The notes: generated by a model from the sequence alone, not told the origin. A DNA stretch of 64,000 bases from Rhizobium jaguaris (GCF_003627755.1 NZ_CP032695.1:1054001-1118000); one strand, 5' to 3'; shown: positions 35,428 through 43,799, counted from the first letter of the stretch. Numbers and translations: made by a program.

Positions 35428-35733
35428 TCATCTCTCGATAATGTGGGTTTCGCAGCTCAAGCGTCCGCGGGTACGGGGCGGCTAGCATCGGGGCATCCAA
35501 TGCCACCGCGCCTTCGCCGTCGGGATAGATCACGACCGGCTTGAGGTCGATTTCCCGGATCGTCGGTTCGGCAAGTAGCAGTCGGCCGAGCGTGGCGATG
35601 ATCCGGGCGGCGGCGCTCATGTCACGCGGTGGCGAGCCGCGGAAACCGCGCAGCAAAGAGGCACTCTTCAGTCGATAAAGCTCGCGGATGATGGCGTCAT
35701 CCGGCAGGTCGGGGGTCAGGATGTGGACATCCC
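35428..35733 (-). pseudogene. NDP-forming acyl-CoA synthetase, C-terminal remnant
   Basis: About 100 codons match the end of the ATP-grasp half of ADP-forming acyl-CoA synthetases: SLLRGFRGSPPRDMSAAARI and EIDLKPVVIYPDGEGAVALD. The family usually has about 700 residues. The gene is cut at 35733/35734 by an IS6-type inverted repeat, and the reading frame at the other end runs into the AraC gene. FerA feruloyl-CoA synthetases of lignin-degrading bacteria belong to this family, which would suit the neighbouring aromatic genes. Not functional as it stands. Confidence 0.7.
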
Positions 35734-36110
35734 GGCTCTGTTGCAAAAATTTCGGCTGGTTGGATAGGTCCTGTATCCTCTGCTGTCACGCGGCCTGACT
35801 TTCGAGGTTCGAAGCGAGCAGTGCTACGGCTTCTGTCAAGGCGCTCGGCCCGATACCGAAAGCGCGTTCAACGATGCGCGCTTCTCCACGGATGTCGCCG
35901 GTGAGATTGAAAATGGCTGCCTGACCCTTGCGTAAGGCGCGCATGACCTCGAAGCCATTGATTGTCGCATAGGCCGTTTTCAGCGTTTTGAATCCTCTCA
36001 CCGGTCGGATCAGTTGTTTAAGTTTGCAGTGATCGGCCTCGACGACATTGTTCAGGTATTTGACCTGACGACGCACCAGATCTCCAGGGCATTTGCCTTC
36101 GGCAAGCGCC
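35734..36110 (-). mobile_element. IS6-family element, truncated
   Basis: The outer end at 35734 reads GGCTCTGTTGCAAA, the terminal repeat of IS6/IS26-type elements. The transposase C-terminus follows on the minus strand (35786-36076): VKYLNNVVEADHCKLKQLIR, GFKTLKTAYATINGFEVMRA. The catalytic DDE residues of the N-terminal part, and the other end, are missing, and the frame breaks near 36110, next to the Phd gene. It cannot transpose alone. It interrupts the acyl-CoA synthetase gene. Confidence 0.82.
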
Positions 36111-36189
36111 AGGAAAACGATTTCTCTTGATTTCCCCAGCCATAATTGCCGCTATGACTACATATGGTCATTTCAGATTAGGAGGCCAC

Positions 36190-36441
36190 ATGTCGACTAT
36201 AAGCGTAGCGGAGGCCAAGGCCGGATTTGCAGGTCTGGTAGATGAAGCCGCCAGTGGAGAGTTCGTAACGATTACCCGGCACGGAAAGCCTGCTGCAGTG
36301 ATTGTCAGCGTCGAGGCGGCTGAAGCAGCAAAGAAGGCACTGAAGAAGCCACGGGCCAATTTTGGGGACTTTCTGCTGACGTTCCCAGGCGGTGTCGATC
36401 TGGAGCGAAACCCTTCCAAAATGAGGGACATAGATCTTTGA
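36190..36441 (+). CDS. Phd/YefM-family antitoxin
   Basis: Antitoxin of 83 residues starting at the ATG at 36190, directly after TTAGGAGGCCAC. STISVAEAKAGFAGLVDEAA and GEFVTITRHGKPAAVIVS are the family hallmarks. A short palindrome (ATGAC at 36155, GTCAT at 36168) upstream may be its operator. It overlaps the PIN-toxin remnant by 4 bp. The C-terminal KMRDIDL tail is what would bind the toxin. Since the toxin is broken, the antitoxin may now be without a partner. Confidence 0.9.
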   Translation: MSTISVAEAKAGFAGLVDEAASGEFVTITRHGKPAAVIVSVEAAEAAKKALKKPRANFGDFLLTFPGGVDLERNPSKMRDIDL

Positions 36442-36839
36442 CTGCATATCTGCTTGATACCAATATCATCAGCAAATTTGCCCCAGATCGGACTCCGCCC
36501 TCTGACGCGGTTCGCAATTGGTTCCATGTCCAGGGTGAAGCCGATGGTATCTTTCTTTCAACCATGACGCTTTCGGAAGCCGAGAAAGAGCGGCGGAAAT
36601 GAAAGAGATGAAGGCAAGGTCCGAAAAGACCAACCGGGCGCGGCAAGCTTTGTCGCTCCAATGCTCAGCGACGTGAAAGGACAGGATATGCGTGTGCTGC
36701 CGTCATCGCCGAACACGCCGCACCGGCACGCCGACGATGGGAATGAGGTTAGAATCCAATGCGAGCGAACCCAACTTTGATCTCTACCACGATCGGCGAT
36801 TTCGTTCTCATCCATCCCTGGGGAATTACTCGGCAATGA
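36438..36839 (+). pseudogene. VapC/FitB-type PIN toxin, frameshifted
   Basis: Begins with a TTG overlapping the antitoxin stop and reads TAYLLDTNIISKFAPDR, the first PIN motif with its catalytic Asp. After 54 codons the frame ends at 36602. A second frame continues with EMKEMKARSEKTNRARQAL, and a third near 36760-36839 gives TTIGDFVLIHPWG, resembling the last part of VapC proteins. Total span matches a 130-residue toxin. At least two frameshifts make it inactive. Confidence 0.7.
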
Positions 36840-37022
36840 GCGGAGCCGGCGTTCCTTGTCACAGAAGTATGTCGACCGCCGACGATATTACTGCGAGCAG
36901 CACCAGAAATGGTCCGATCGACTGCACAGGGATTAGGAATATTTCAGCATAATGGGGGCATCATCGTTCGGCGGTTGCGCCCCGCAACGCCGACGTCACT
37001 AATCTTCTAATCAGGACCTGTC

Positions 37023-37520
37023 ATGAAACATACGCTTTTGGTCGCGGCTCTCGCGATCTCCTTTCCGATGTTTGCTCATGCCGAGACGCTGCAGTTTCCA
37101 AGTGAAGAGCCGATAGCTGAGGTGTCTATCCCGCACAGCTGGGGACCGAAGGAAACCGAAACCGGAATTGATGCAACCTCGCCAGATTCCGCCATCTATT
37201 TTTCGATCGATATCGCAAACGATGCAACCATGGACAAGACGGTCGACGACGCTGTCGATTTCCTCGTCAAGAATGGCGTGAATATCGATGCGAAGAGCAA
37301 GCATGAGTTTCCTGACACGACCCTAAACGGCATGAAGCTCGGCCATCTCGAGTGGGACGGCACCGATAAGGACGGCCCGGTGCATGTGCAACTCGCATTT
37401 GCGCAGCCGTCCGAACACAAGATGCTAGTCATCACCTATTGGGGCTCGACGGAAGACGAGGCCAAGCATGATGACGCGGTCAGTGGGATTATCTCGTCCC
37501 TGAAGCCGATCAACGACTGA
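37023..37520 (+). CDS. Exported protein of unknown function
   Basis: Protein of 165 residues with a clear signal peptide (MKHTLLVAALAISFPMFAHA, cleavage before ETLQF). The mature part contains VSIPHSWGPKETETGIDATS and a C-terminal VHVQLAFAQPSEHKMLVITY segment, suggesting a small beta-rich periplasmic domain like the PsbP/DcrB fold. The ATG follows ATCAGGACCTGTC. It is followed by a stem-loop and another exported protein gene. I do not recognise a specific function. Confidence 0.8.
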   Translation: MKHTLLVAALAISFPMFAHAETLQFPSEEPIAEVSIPHSWGPKETETGIDATSPDSAIYFSIDIANDATMDKTVDDAVDFLVKNGVNIDAKSKHEFPDTTLNGMKLGHLEWDGTDKDGPVHVQLAFAQPSEHKMLVITYWGSTEDEAKHDDAVSGIISSLKPIND

Positions 37521-37527
37521 TCACGGA

Positions 37528-37557
37528 TCGGGGCGCCGGCCTCAGCAGGCGCCCCGA
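37528..37557 (+). terminator. Stem-loop after exported-protein gene
   Basis: Perfect 10-bp stem TCGGGGCGCC and GGCGCCCCGA with a 10-base loop, eight bases after the stop. No T-run follows. It could act as a terminator or protect the message. Confidence 0.6.
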
Positions 37558-37595
37558 GTACAATCGAACCGTTTCCCCGACCTCGAAAGGGCAAG

Positions 37596-38021
37596 ATGCG
37601 CACGACCCTTATCACCGTGTTTCTCGCAGCAATCTCCGGTGCTGCCTGCTTTTCATCCGCAATGGCGGCAGACCATTACTCAGCAAGCAGCAACACTGCC
37701 ATGAGCATTACCGGCGACGTCGATATGGATGATGACGGGATCACCTTCGAGAACGGCAAGGAGCTTACCTTTTCGGATTTGATCGCCGACAATTTGGTAG
37801 TCGATGGCAAGCGCGTGCCGGGATCGGTTTACCGCGTCGCGCGGCCGCTTGATCCGGAATTGAAGAACGGCAACCGTCTCTGCGGCGCAGGCAAGGTCAC
37901 CTATCTCGCCACGTGGAGCGACGGCGACGGCTCCACGGCGATCGCGGTGTTCACCGGTTCGAGGCCGCCGCGAAGCGACGACGAGAGCTGTGCCACCTAT
38001 AGCTACGAGGACCAGGAGTAA
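37596..38021 (+). CDS. Exported protein of unknown function
   Basis: Protein of 141 residues with a signal peptide (MRTTLITVFLAAISGAACFS, cleavage near SAMAADHYS). The mature part has acidic stretches (GDVDMDDDGITFENGKE) and two cysteines (NRLCGAGK, DESCATY) that may form a disulphide. No family is recognised. The ATG follows GAAAGGGCAAG. It lies behind another exported-protein gene but with a stem-loop between, so they may be separately transcribed. Confidence 0.75.
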   Translation: MRTTLITVFLAAISGAACFSSAMAADHYSASSNTAMSITGDVDMDDDGITFENGKELTFSDLIADNLVVDGKRVPGSVYRVARPLDPELKNGNRLCGAGKVTYLATWSDGDGSTAIAVFTGSRPPRSDDESCATYSYEDQE

Positions 38022-38313
38022 GATTTTTTTCGCACGCAAGGACCCGGCTTCAACCCCGCGATTGGTAGAGGCCTGCAAAAAGTGACTGGAGGTTGATGGC
38101 GGGGCAGGTCGAGAGGCCCTCTGACTCTTAGGCTCGCTCTTTGGCGACTTTGATGATCGTGCGTGACGAGAAGGCTCGAGTTCCGGAGAGAGGCTAAGAG
38201 TGGCCGCATAGAATGTTGTAACAGCGGCAGGTTCATCCAGTAACGTGAGAATGCGATCGTCGCAGCTAATTTGATGGGATGGAGCGACCTGCGCGCATTA
38301 GGTCTTGCGCTTA
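38022..38313. other. Intergenic stretch without a supported gene
   Basis: About 300 bp between an exported-protein gene and the next toxin-antitoxin operator. A run of eight T follows the stop at once but without a stem. An inverted pair ACTCTTAG (38124) and CTAAGAGT (38194) is 62 bp apart. No gene is evident. Confidence 0.4.
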
Positions 38314-38343
38314 CGTTCAACGCAAACTATGTTCTGTTGAACG
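38314..38343. promoter_or_regulatory. Inverted repeat upstream of antitoxin gene
   Basis: Perfect 8-bp arms CGTTCAAC (38314-38321) and GTTGAACG (38336-38343), with a 14-bp spacer. The ATG of the antitoxin lies 12 bp behind. This is the expected place for autoregulation by the antitoxin. Confidence 0.55.
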
Positions 38344-38355
38344 CAGGAGATTTCG

Positions 38356-38652
38356 ATGGGTGCCCAAACACGTACTAGCGCGGACAGCGAAGCAAAGGTC
38401 GCTTTGAACCGTAACAAGCTCGTGCTCGATCAGGCAAAAGCCGTCGGCCTCCTCGGCACCGCAAAGAATACTCGTCTCTCTGGGCGAGTTCCTTCAGAGT
38501 TGATCGAGGCAGCAAAGAAGCGCGCCCATGTCACTTCGGACACGGAACTATTGGAGCTGGCGCTATCGCGCCTAGCCCTCGAAGATGATTTTGGAGCTCG
38601 TCTGGTTAGTCGCAAGGGCAGCATCCCAGCGGATATTGATCTTGGGCTTTGA
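38356..38652 (+). CDS. Putative antitoxin (ribbon-helix-helix-like)
   Basis: Protein of 98 residues starting at an ATG after CAGGAGATTTCG. The segment NTRLSGRVPSELIEAAKKRA has the strand-helix pattern of ribbon-helix-helix proteins, followed by a second helix TDTELLELALSRLAL. A PIN-domain gene overlaps it, and an inverted repeat precedes it; both fit an antitoxin that represses its own operon. No exact family was identified. Confidence 0.75.
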   Translation: MGAQTRTSADSEAKVALNRNKLVLDQAKAVGLLGTAKNTRLSGRVPSELIEAAKKRAHVTSDTELLELALSRLALEDDFGARLVSRKGSIPADIDLGL

Positions 38653-39232
38653 TCTTGCCGAAACACTGCGATCGCTGAAGCCGCAAAAGCATACCGGAAC
38701 CCTGGAGCGCAGGGCCGACGACGATCTCCCATGGGTCGTTGGCGAGCCGGCGATCGGGGGGCCGCTTTTTCTGGATACCAGCGTGTACCTGGATGTTTTG
38801 CAGGGGCGATCACCGGCTGAAGTCGACACGCTGCTTACCTATCGCTTGTGCCACCATTCGGCTGTTTGCTTGTCGGAGCTGACCCACGCATTCGGTCGGC
38901 TTGACCCAAAGCACGACTCCACGAAAGCCGTTCTCGAAACGATTGCTGAGACAATAGAGGACATTCCAGATCATCGACTTCATGCACCCGACGCAGGCAT
39001 ATGGGGGGAGGCCGGTGTCCTTGCGGGCCTGATGTTTCGACTAAGCAACTTGCCGAAGGGGAGGGGGCACGAACGTCGGTTCACAAGCGATGCTCTCATT
39101 TTCCTGCAGGCGCGTCAGTTGGGCGCCAGTGTGCTTACCGGCAATATCCGTGATTTCGATTTGCTAACCCAGATCGTGCCGTCGGCGCGGATCATCCTTT
39201 ATAGAGCTCAGGCAGGTCGGCCGTCATCGTGA
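38636..39232 (+). CDS. PIN-domain toxin (VapC-like)
   Basis: Putative ribonuclease of about 198 residues. The first PIN motif is GPLFLDTSVYLDVLQG, the second acidic position is in CLSELTHAFGRLD, and the last motifs are TSDALIFLQARQLGASVLTG and NIRDFDLL. The start used is a TTG at 38636 that overlaps the antitoxin by 17 bp; no ATG is available before the first PIN motif. The roughly 45-residue N-terminal extension is longer than usual for VapC. Likely paired with the antitoxin gene upstream. Confidence 0.8.
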   Translation: MILGFDLAETLRSLKPQKHTGTLERRADDDLPWVVGEPAIGGPLFLDTSVYLDVLQGRSPAEVDTLLTYRLCHHSAVCLSELTHAFGRLDPKHDSTKAVLETIAETIEDIPDHRLHAPDAGIWGEAGVLAGLMFRLSNLPKGRGHERRFTSDALIFLQARQLGASVLTGNIRDFDLLTQIVPSARIILYRAQAGRPSS

Positions 39233-39289
39233 CCGATGTGCCTGATCGTCAAGCCGATATAGTCCATGAACTGGAACGACTGGCGCAGT

Positions 39290-39317
39290 TGTAGGTAACT
39301 GACGTCAATTACCTACA
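39290..39317. repeat. 28-bp near-perfect palindrome
   Basis: Arms TGTAGGTAA (39290-39298) and TTACCTACA (39309-39317) surround a self-complementary TGACGTCA core; only one base pair fails. It lies 57 bp behind the PIN toxin and 28 bp before the ISL3 remnant. Without a T-run it looks more like a protein-binding site than a terminator. Confidence 0.75.
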
Positions 39318-39344
39318 GAACGCACCTTCTTTCTTATGTTTAGC

Positions 39345-39965
39345 GGCTCTTCCTCGTTTTGTGTGGTTCATCCGTTATTAGCGACGGTGTCGCTATGGGC
39401 GGGTATGCGTATGCGAACGAATTCGAAATGTTCGCCCGACCCAGGGGTCAAGATACTGGGTGTCGCGCTCACTGCTGATGACGGTTGGGTTGTTTCCGCA
39501 GCCGGGTCCACGATCGGTAATTGCCCCGATTGTGGACGTCGAAGCCGAAATAGCCATGGCTGGTCCAACCGCAGCCTTCAGGATCTGCCAGCCCAGGACA
39601 AGCCCGTGACAGTTAAGCTCCAACTGAGCCGCTGGCGATGTGCAAATCAGGAATGCGCACGACGGACTTTCACTGGCCGGCTGCCGATGATCGCTGCTCC
39701 CTATGCGCGCCGGACGAGAAGGGGGGAGAGATTGCCGGCTTGCTCGGCAACAGCACTGGCGGCCGTCCTGGCGAGCGCCTGATGCAGCGACTTGGCATGC
39801 CGGTCAGCGACGACACCATCCTGCGGCAGTTGAAGCGGGATGCTACGGGTGCTCAGCTCAATCCCGACATACGAGTGGTTGGTATCGATGACTGGAGTTG
39901 GCGGCGGGCGACGAGTTAGGGAACCATCGTTGTCGACCTGGAGCGCCACCCGGCTATGCCACCAT
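39345..39965 (+). mobile_element. ISL3-family element, degenerate remnant
   Basis: Starts with GGCTCTTCCTCG, which resembles ISL3 terminal repeats. The transposase N-terminus is present: NCPDCGRRSRNSHGWSNRSL (zinc finger) and PVTVKLQLSRWRCANQECAR. The frame then shifts, continuing near 39720 with EIAGLLGNSTGGRPGERLMQ and VVGIDDWSWRR. A stop codon (TAG at 39917) interrupts before GTIVVDLERHP. The catalytic part beyond the first Asp region and the right end are missing. Inactive. Confidence 0.8.
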
Positions 39966-40064
39966 CAATTGGCAGAGATTTCGCTGACGGCACTAGGACT
40001 TAGCGATACCGGCAGTCGCCATGTCCCTTTGGTCCGATTATGAGGAAAAGCTCAGGCGGCTTAG

Positions 40065-40315
40065 AGCTGGCTCGAAAAACTGTGCCGGATTGCTGAGCGG
40101 AAAGAAATGATCCACCGCAAGCACAAACTGTCGGTCGCACGCGCCAGGCGAAGCTTCTCGGCTTCAGCCGTGGCAGCGTCTATTATTCGTCGCGCCCAGT
40201 GTCGACTGGCGATCTGGCCTTGATGTGGCGGATCGACGAACTGCATCTCGATTACCCGTTTGCCGGAAGCCGGATGTTGCACGGAAAGGCGGAAGGGCTT
40301 CAAATTTTCGGGTAA
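40065..40315 (+). mobile_element. IS3-family orfA-orfB junction remnant
   Basis: The frame reads SWLEKLCRIAERKEMIHRKH, then KLSVAR; after a two-base insertion it continues QAKLLGFSRGSVYY and LHLDYPFAGSRML. This is the end of orfA and the start of the orfB transposase of an IS3-type element. The integrase core is missing. It abuts the ISL3 remnant and ends just before the promoter of the following toxin-antitoxin pair. Confidence 0.72.
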
Positions 40316-40346
40316 TTGATGCGGCGATCACCCTACAAAACTCCCT

Positions 40347-40365
40347 GTACACATATTATGTGTAC
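40347..40365. promoter_or_regulatory. Palindrome upstream of TacA-like antitoxin
   Basis: GTACACAT and ATGTGTAC arms, perfect, separated by three bases. It lies 26 bp upstream of the antitoxin ATG, where DUF1778-type antitoxins would bind to repress the operon. Confidence 0.6.
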
Positions 40366-40391
40366 GCTATACTTGGGTTAAGGAGATAATT

Positions 40392-40670
40392 ATGCCGAGA
40401 ACCGCCGACAATAAAACCGAACGCTACCAACTGCGCATACCGCCAACGCAGAAGGCTATGATCGCGCGCGCGGCCGCCCTTTCCAACATGGACATGGCCG
40501 ATTTCATTCTCAATAAAATAGTACCTGAAGCCGAAGCCGTCATCCAGGCCGCGGAAGTCGAGACCGTGTCGAACCGTGATTTCATCCGCATCCTTGATCT
40601 GCTTGAACACCCGCCCAAGCCGAACGCAAAACTACGCGCCGCGATCTCTGCTCTGCCGGATACTTTGTGA
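40392..40670 (+). CDS. DUF1778-family antitoxin (TacA-like)
   Basis: Antitoxin of 92 residues that pairs with a GNAT toxin. The ribbon-helix-helix is visible in TERYQLRIPPTQKAMIARAA and the C-terminal tail (RDFIRILDLLEHPPKPNAKL) matches the toxin-binding stretch of this family. The ATG follows AAGGAGATAATT. It overlaps the toxin GTG by 4 bp. It seems intact although the toxin gene is split by an insertion sequence. Confidence 0.9.
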   Translation: MPRTADNKTERYQLRIPPTQKAMIARAAALSNMDMADFILNKIVPEAEAVIQAAEVETVSNRDFIRILDLLEHPPKPNAKLRAAISALPDTL

Positions 40671-40986
40671 CCCTCCCCATCTGGCATGAAGAGCCGATCG
40701 CTAAGTCGCACGATCGGGCCTCATTCGATTGTGGCGATGCGGCAATGAACGAGTTCATTCGGCGCTTCGCTCGGCAGAGCCATGAGCAGAATGCAGCGAA
40801 GACTTTCTGTGCTATCGACAAAGCCCAACCCCATCGCATCCTCGGATTCTACACAGTCGCACCCTCGGCCGTTTCGCACGAGGCTGTGCCTCCAAAGAGG
40901 ACGAGAGGTCTTGCACGTCATGAAGTCGCAGGCTTCAAGCTCGCGCGATTGGCATCCGACTTAACAGTGGCGGGAAAAGGTTTAGG
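40667..40986 (+). pseudogene. GNAT acetyltransferase toxin (TacT-like), 5' part
   Basis: The first 107 codons of a toxin that acetylates charged tRNA. It reads VTLPIWHEEPIAKSHDRASF, then CGDAAMNEFIRRFARQSHEQ and ILGFYTVAPSAV, and ends at TVAGKGLG, the acetyl-CoA-binding loop. The IS21 element lies directly behind. Joining this part to 43592-43799 restores one frame of 175 codons in which GLG is followed by GQLLAAAALR. The gene was therefore intact before the insertion. As it stands the reading runs into the IS and stops at 41038. Confidence 0.9.
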
Positions 40987-41112
40987 TGCCGATTCCGATG
41001 AAGCCGCCCCTTTGTTCCGAGATGATTGCGCCCCTTGATTCCGGGATGATCTCGCCCCCTGTTTAGTGGGGTCTGCAGGCGATGATTGTTGTCAGTCCAT
41101 TTAGGCGGGGTG

Positions 41113-41850
41113 TCAAGCTTTTCGGGGCAGGTTTCGGCGTAGGCTATCGCCGCTCAATTCGATGCGATGGGCGTTGTGAACGAGGCGATCCAGGATGGCA
41201 TCAGCATAAGTCGGGTTTCCTATGACGTCGTGCCATGCCGACACCGGAAGTTGGCTGGTAATGATGGTTGATCTGCGGCCGTAGCGATCTTCCAGGATTT
41301 CGAGGAGGTCGTGCCGGGCCTGTTCGTTGAGCGGTTCGAGACCCCAGTCGTCGAGGATCAGGACTTGAACATGGCCCAGGGTACGTTGCAGCCGAGCATA
41401 CCTGCCGTCGCCGCGAGCAAGTGCGAGCTGAGCAAACAGTCGTGGGACACGCTGATAGAGAACGGAACGATCGTCACGGCAAGCCTTGTGGCCGAGAGCG
41501 CAGGCTAACCAGCTTTTTCCGACACCCGAGGGTCCGCAAATGGCCAGATTGTCATGAGCGTTGATCCAGTCGCCGCCGAGCAGCTTCATGAAGAGCGCGC
41601 GATCAAGGCCGCGCTCGCTGCGGTAGTCGACATCTTCCGGGGTGGCCTGGTGGCGAAGCTTGGCAAACCTGAGGCGTGCGGCAAGCTTACGATCGTAGCG
41701 GGAACTCCACTCCCGTTCGAGCAGCAGTCCTAGCCACTCGGCATGCGAGAGATGTTCGGCTTCGCCGTTGGTGACGAGCTCCCCGAAGGCCTTTGCCATG
41801 CCGGCCAGGCCCATGGAATTGAGTTTGTCGAGTGTTGGATGGGCAAGCAT
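41113..41850 (-). CDS. istB: IS21 transposition helper ATPase IstB
   Basis: AAA+ protein of 245 residues that assists the transposase. Walker A is GPSGVGKSW, Walker B VLILDDWGLEPL, followed by GRRSTIITSQLPVSAWHD, all typical of IstB and DnaC-like proteins. It lies 12 bp behind istA in the same direction. Confidence 0.95.
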   Translation of the reverse strand: MLAHPTLDKLNSMGLAGMAKAFGELVTNGEAEHLSHAEWLGLLLEREWSSRYDRKLAARLRFAKLRHQATPEDVDYRSERGLDRALFMKLLGGDWINAHDNLAICGPSGVGKSWLACALGHKACRDDRSVLYQRVPRLFAQLALARGDGRYARLQRTLGHVQVLILDDWGLEPLNEQARHDLLEILEDRYGRRSTIITSQLPVSAWHDVIGNPTYADAILDRLVHNAHRIELSGDSLRRNLPRKA

Positions 41851-41862
41851 TCTTTGTTCTCC

Positions 41863-43413
41863 TTAGTGGTAATAGCGAGGTCCACGGATGTTTTCGTGTT
41901 GGATAGGCTCATGCGAAGGTGGTCCATTGGTGGAGGCGGCTCGATCGAGATGATTGTCGAGGATGGAGCGCACCGAACCGTAGGTCCGGGCCCCGATCTC
42001 AAGCGCACGGCTGCAAGCAGCGTTCACTCTGTCGCGGCCAAAGCTTTTGTTCAGGCGGATAATTCCCATGCAGGCTCGAAAGCCCTGCTCCGGGTGCGGC
42101 CTGTCGGCGAGGATCTTCTCACACAGCAATGCAACCTCCGGCCCGATGGAAGAGGCCTCGCGTTGAATGCGTTCGATCGTCCAGTCGGCAAAGCGGCGGT
42201 GGGCCGAGGGCATGTGATCGGGGATTGTGGTGTGCTTGCCGTTACCGCTGGAGCGGCGATGAGCGGCTATTCGCTCGCCTTTGTGGAATATCTCGATCGT
42301 ATTGGCGGTGATGCGCGCCTCGACTTGCTCGCGAGCAAAGCGATAGGGAACGGAGTAATAATGCCGCTCGATCTCGACGTGGTAATCCAATCCAGCACGC
42401 CGGATACGCCATTCCGCAAAGACATAGCGTTCAACGGGCAATGGCCTTAAAGCGGGCCGGTCGAGCTCTTCGAACAATTGGCGGCGCGTGACGCCAACCC
42501 GGCGAAGGACACGCCTGTCGTTCAAATCATATAGCAAGTCGGCAATCGCCGCATTGACTTCGGCCAGACTGTAGAAGGTGCGATGGCGGAGGCGGCCCAG
42601 CAGCCAACGCTCGACGATACGAACCGCAGCCTCGACTTTCGCCTTGTCGCGGGGGCGTCTCGGCCTCGTCGGCAGGACGGCGCTGCCATAATGCGCTGCC
42701 ATCGCGCAATACGTCCGGTTGACCTGGGGATCGAAGTGGCACGCCTTGATGATCGCCACCTTGGCATTGTCGGGAACCAGCAACGCCGGCGCACCGCCGA
42801 AGAACTCCAGCGCCTGAACATGGCATTCGACCCAGTCCGGAAGCGTCTCGGTCCAGCGCGCCTGCGCGAACGAAAGACTGGATGCCCCCAGGACAGCGAC
42901 AAATAAATGGGCCTGCCGTGTTTTGCCCGACAGCCGATCAACGACAACAGTGACCGTGTCGCCGGCGTAGTCGACGAACAATTTGTCGCCCGCCATATGA
43001 TCCTGCCGCATCGTCACCGGCAGCTTCAACGCCCAGCCGCGATAGAGGTCACAATATCGGCTGTAGCGGTAACCATCGGGATAACGGCTTATGTATTCGT
43101 CCCAGAGAATTTGCAGCGTCACGTGCTTGCGCTTGAGCTCGCGATGGACTTGCACCCAGTCAGGCTCCGGTGCGCGACGATGACCCGTCTTCGTCCCAGC
43201 CGCACGGTAGAGCGCCGCCTCCAGGACGGCATCACTCACGTCATCATCCAACGGCCACGAAAGCCCCGCAGCCGCCGCCCGTCGCAGCGTCTCGCGCACC
43301 GTCGAGGCTGCTGCTCCGACCCGAACCGCAATCGATTTGTGGCCCAGCCCTTGCTCGGACCGATATCTCAGTATCTCGCGGACACGCCGCATCTCCAGTC
43401 TCTCCGCAGGCAT
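41863..43413 (-). CDS. istA: IS21 transposase IstA
   Basis: DDE transposase of 516 residues. The N-terminus has a helix-turn-helix (LGHKSIAVRVGAAASTVRE). The integrase core follows with DKLFVDYAGDTVTVV (first Asp), FGGAPALLVPDNAKVAI (second Asp) and the Glu in RDKAKVEAAVRIVERW. A C-terminal DNA-binding region includes RRVGVTRRQLFEELDRPAL. No frameshift is seen, so it is probably active. Confidence 0.95.
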   Translation of the reverse strand: MPAERLEMRRVREILRYRSEQGLGHKSIAVRVGAAASTVRETLRRAAAAGLSWPLDDDVSDAVLEAALYRAAGTKTGHRRAPEPDWVQVHRELKRKHVTLQILWDEYISRYPDGYRYSRYCDLYRGWALKLPVTMRQDHMAGDKLFVDYAGDTVTVVVDRLSGKTRQAHLFVAVLGASSLSFAQARWTETLPDWVECHVQALEFFGGAPALLVPDNAKVAIIKACHFDPQVNRTYCAMAAHYGSAVLPTRPRRPRDKAKVEAAVRIVERWLLGRLRHRTFYSLAEVNAAIADLLYDLNDRRVLRRVGVTRRQLFEELDRPALRPLPVERYVFAEWRIRRAGLDYHVEIERHYYSVPYRFAREQVEARITANTIEIFHKGERIAAHRRSSGNGKHTTIPDHMPSAHRRFADWTIERIQREASSIGPEVALLCEKILADRPHPEQGFRACMGIIRLNKSFGRDRVNAACSRALEIGARTYGSVRSILDNHLDRAASTNGPPSHEPIQHENIRGPRYYH

Positions 43414-43591
43414 CCCGTTCCTTCCTTGTCATCATTGACGGAAGGAACTTCACACCGGCAGAACACCCTTGCCACATCCCTCCGTAGGGGGCGGCATCAT
43501 CTCGGAACAAGGGGGCGACTAATTCTCGGAATTGGGGGGCGACATCATTTCGGAATCAGGGGGCGGATTGCCTCGGAATTTGCAGTTTAGG

Positions 43592-43799
43592 GGGCCAGCT
43601 CCTTGCTGCGGCAGCGCTTCGTTGCCTGCGTCTTGCCAGCGAGGGCGGCGGGATCCTGCTCATCATCGATGCCAAGAACGAACGCGTCGCGCGTTGGTAC
43701 GCCAGCTACGGCGCCGAACCGCTGCAAGGGAAACCGCTCACTCTCGTTATGCCACTTGCCACCTTCGCCGCCGACCTCAAGATCAAGGGACTCCTGTAG
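43592..43799 (+). pseudogene. GNAT acetyltransferase toxin (TacT-like), 3' part
   Basis: The remaining 69 codons of the split toxin: GQLLAAAALRCLRLASEGGG, ILLIIDAKNERVARWYASYG and so on to KIKGLL and a TAG at 43797. The catalytic tyrosine usually found in WYASYG-type segments of TacT is here. There is no start in front of it, so it is not expressed as a toxin. Confidence 0.9.

Larger units (their letters stand above)
40987..43584 (-). mobile_element. IS21-family insertion sequence, complete
   Basis: Element of 2598 bp with TG at the left end and CA at the right end, flanked by 7-bp target duplications GTTTAGG (40980-40986 and 43585-43591). Both ends carry repeated blocks of the form ATTCCG-GATGAT-CGCCCC, the multiple internal repeats typical of IS21 elements. 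It carries istA and istB on the minus strand, both seemingly intact. Exact duplications and full-length genes suggest a recent insertion. It cuts a TacT-like toxin gene. Confidence 0.95.
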
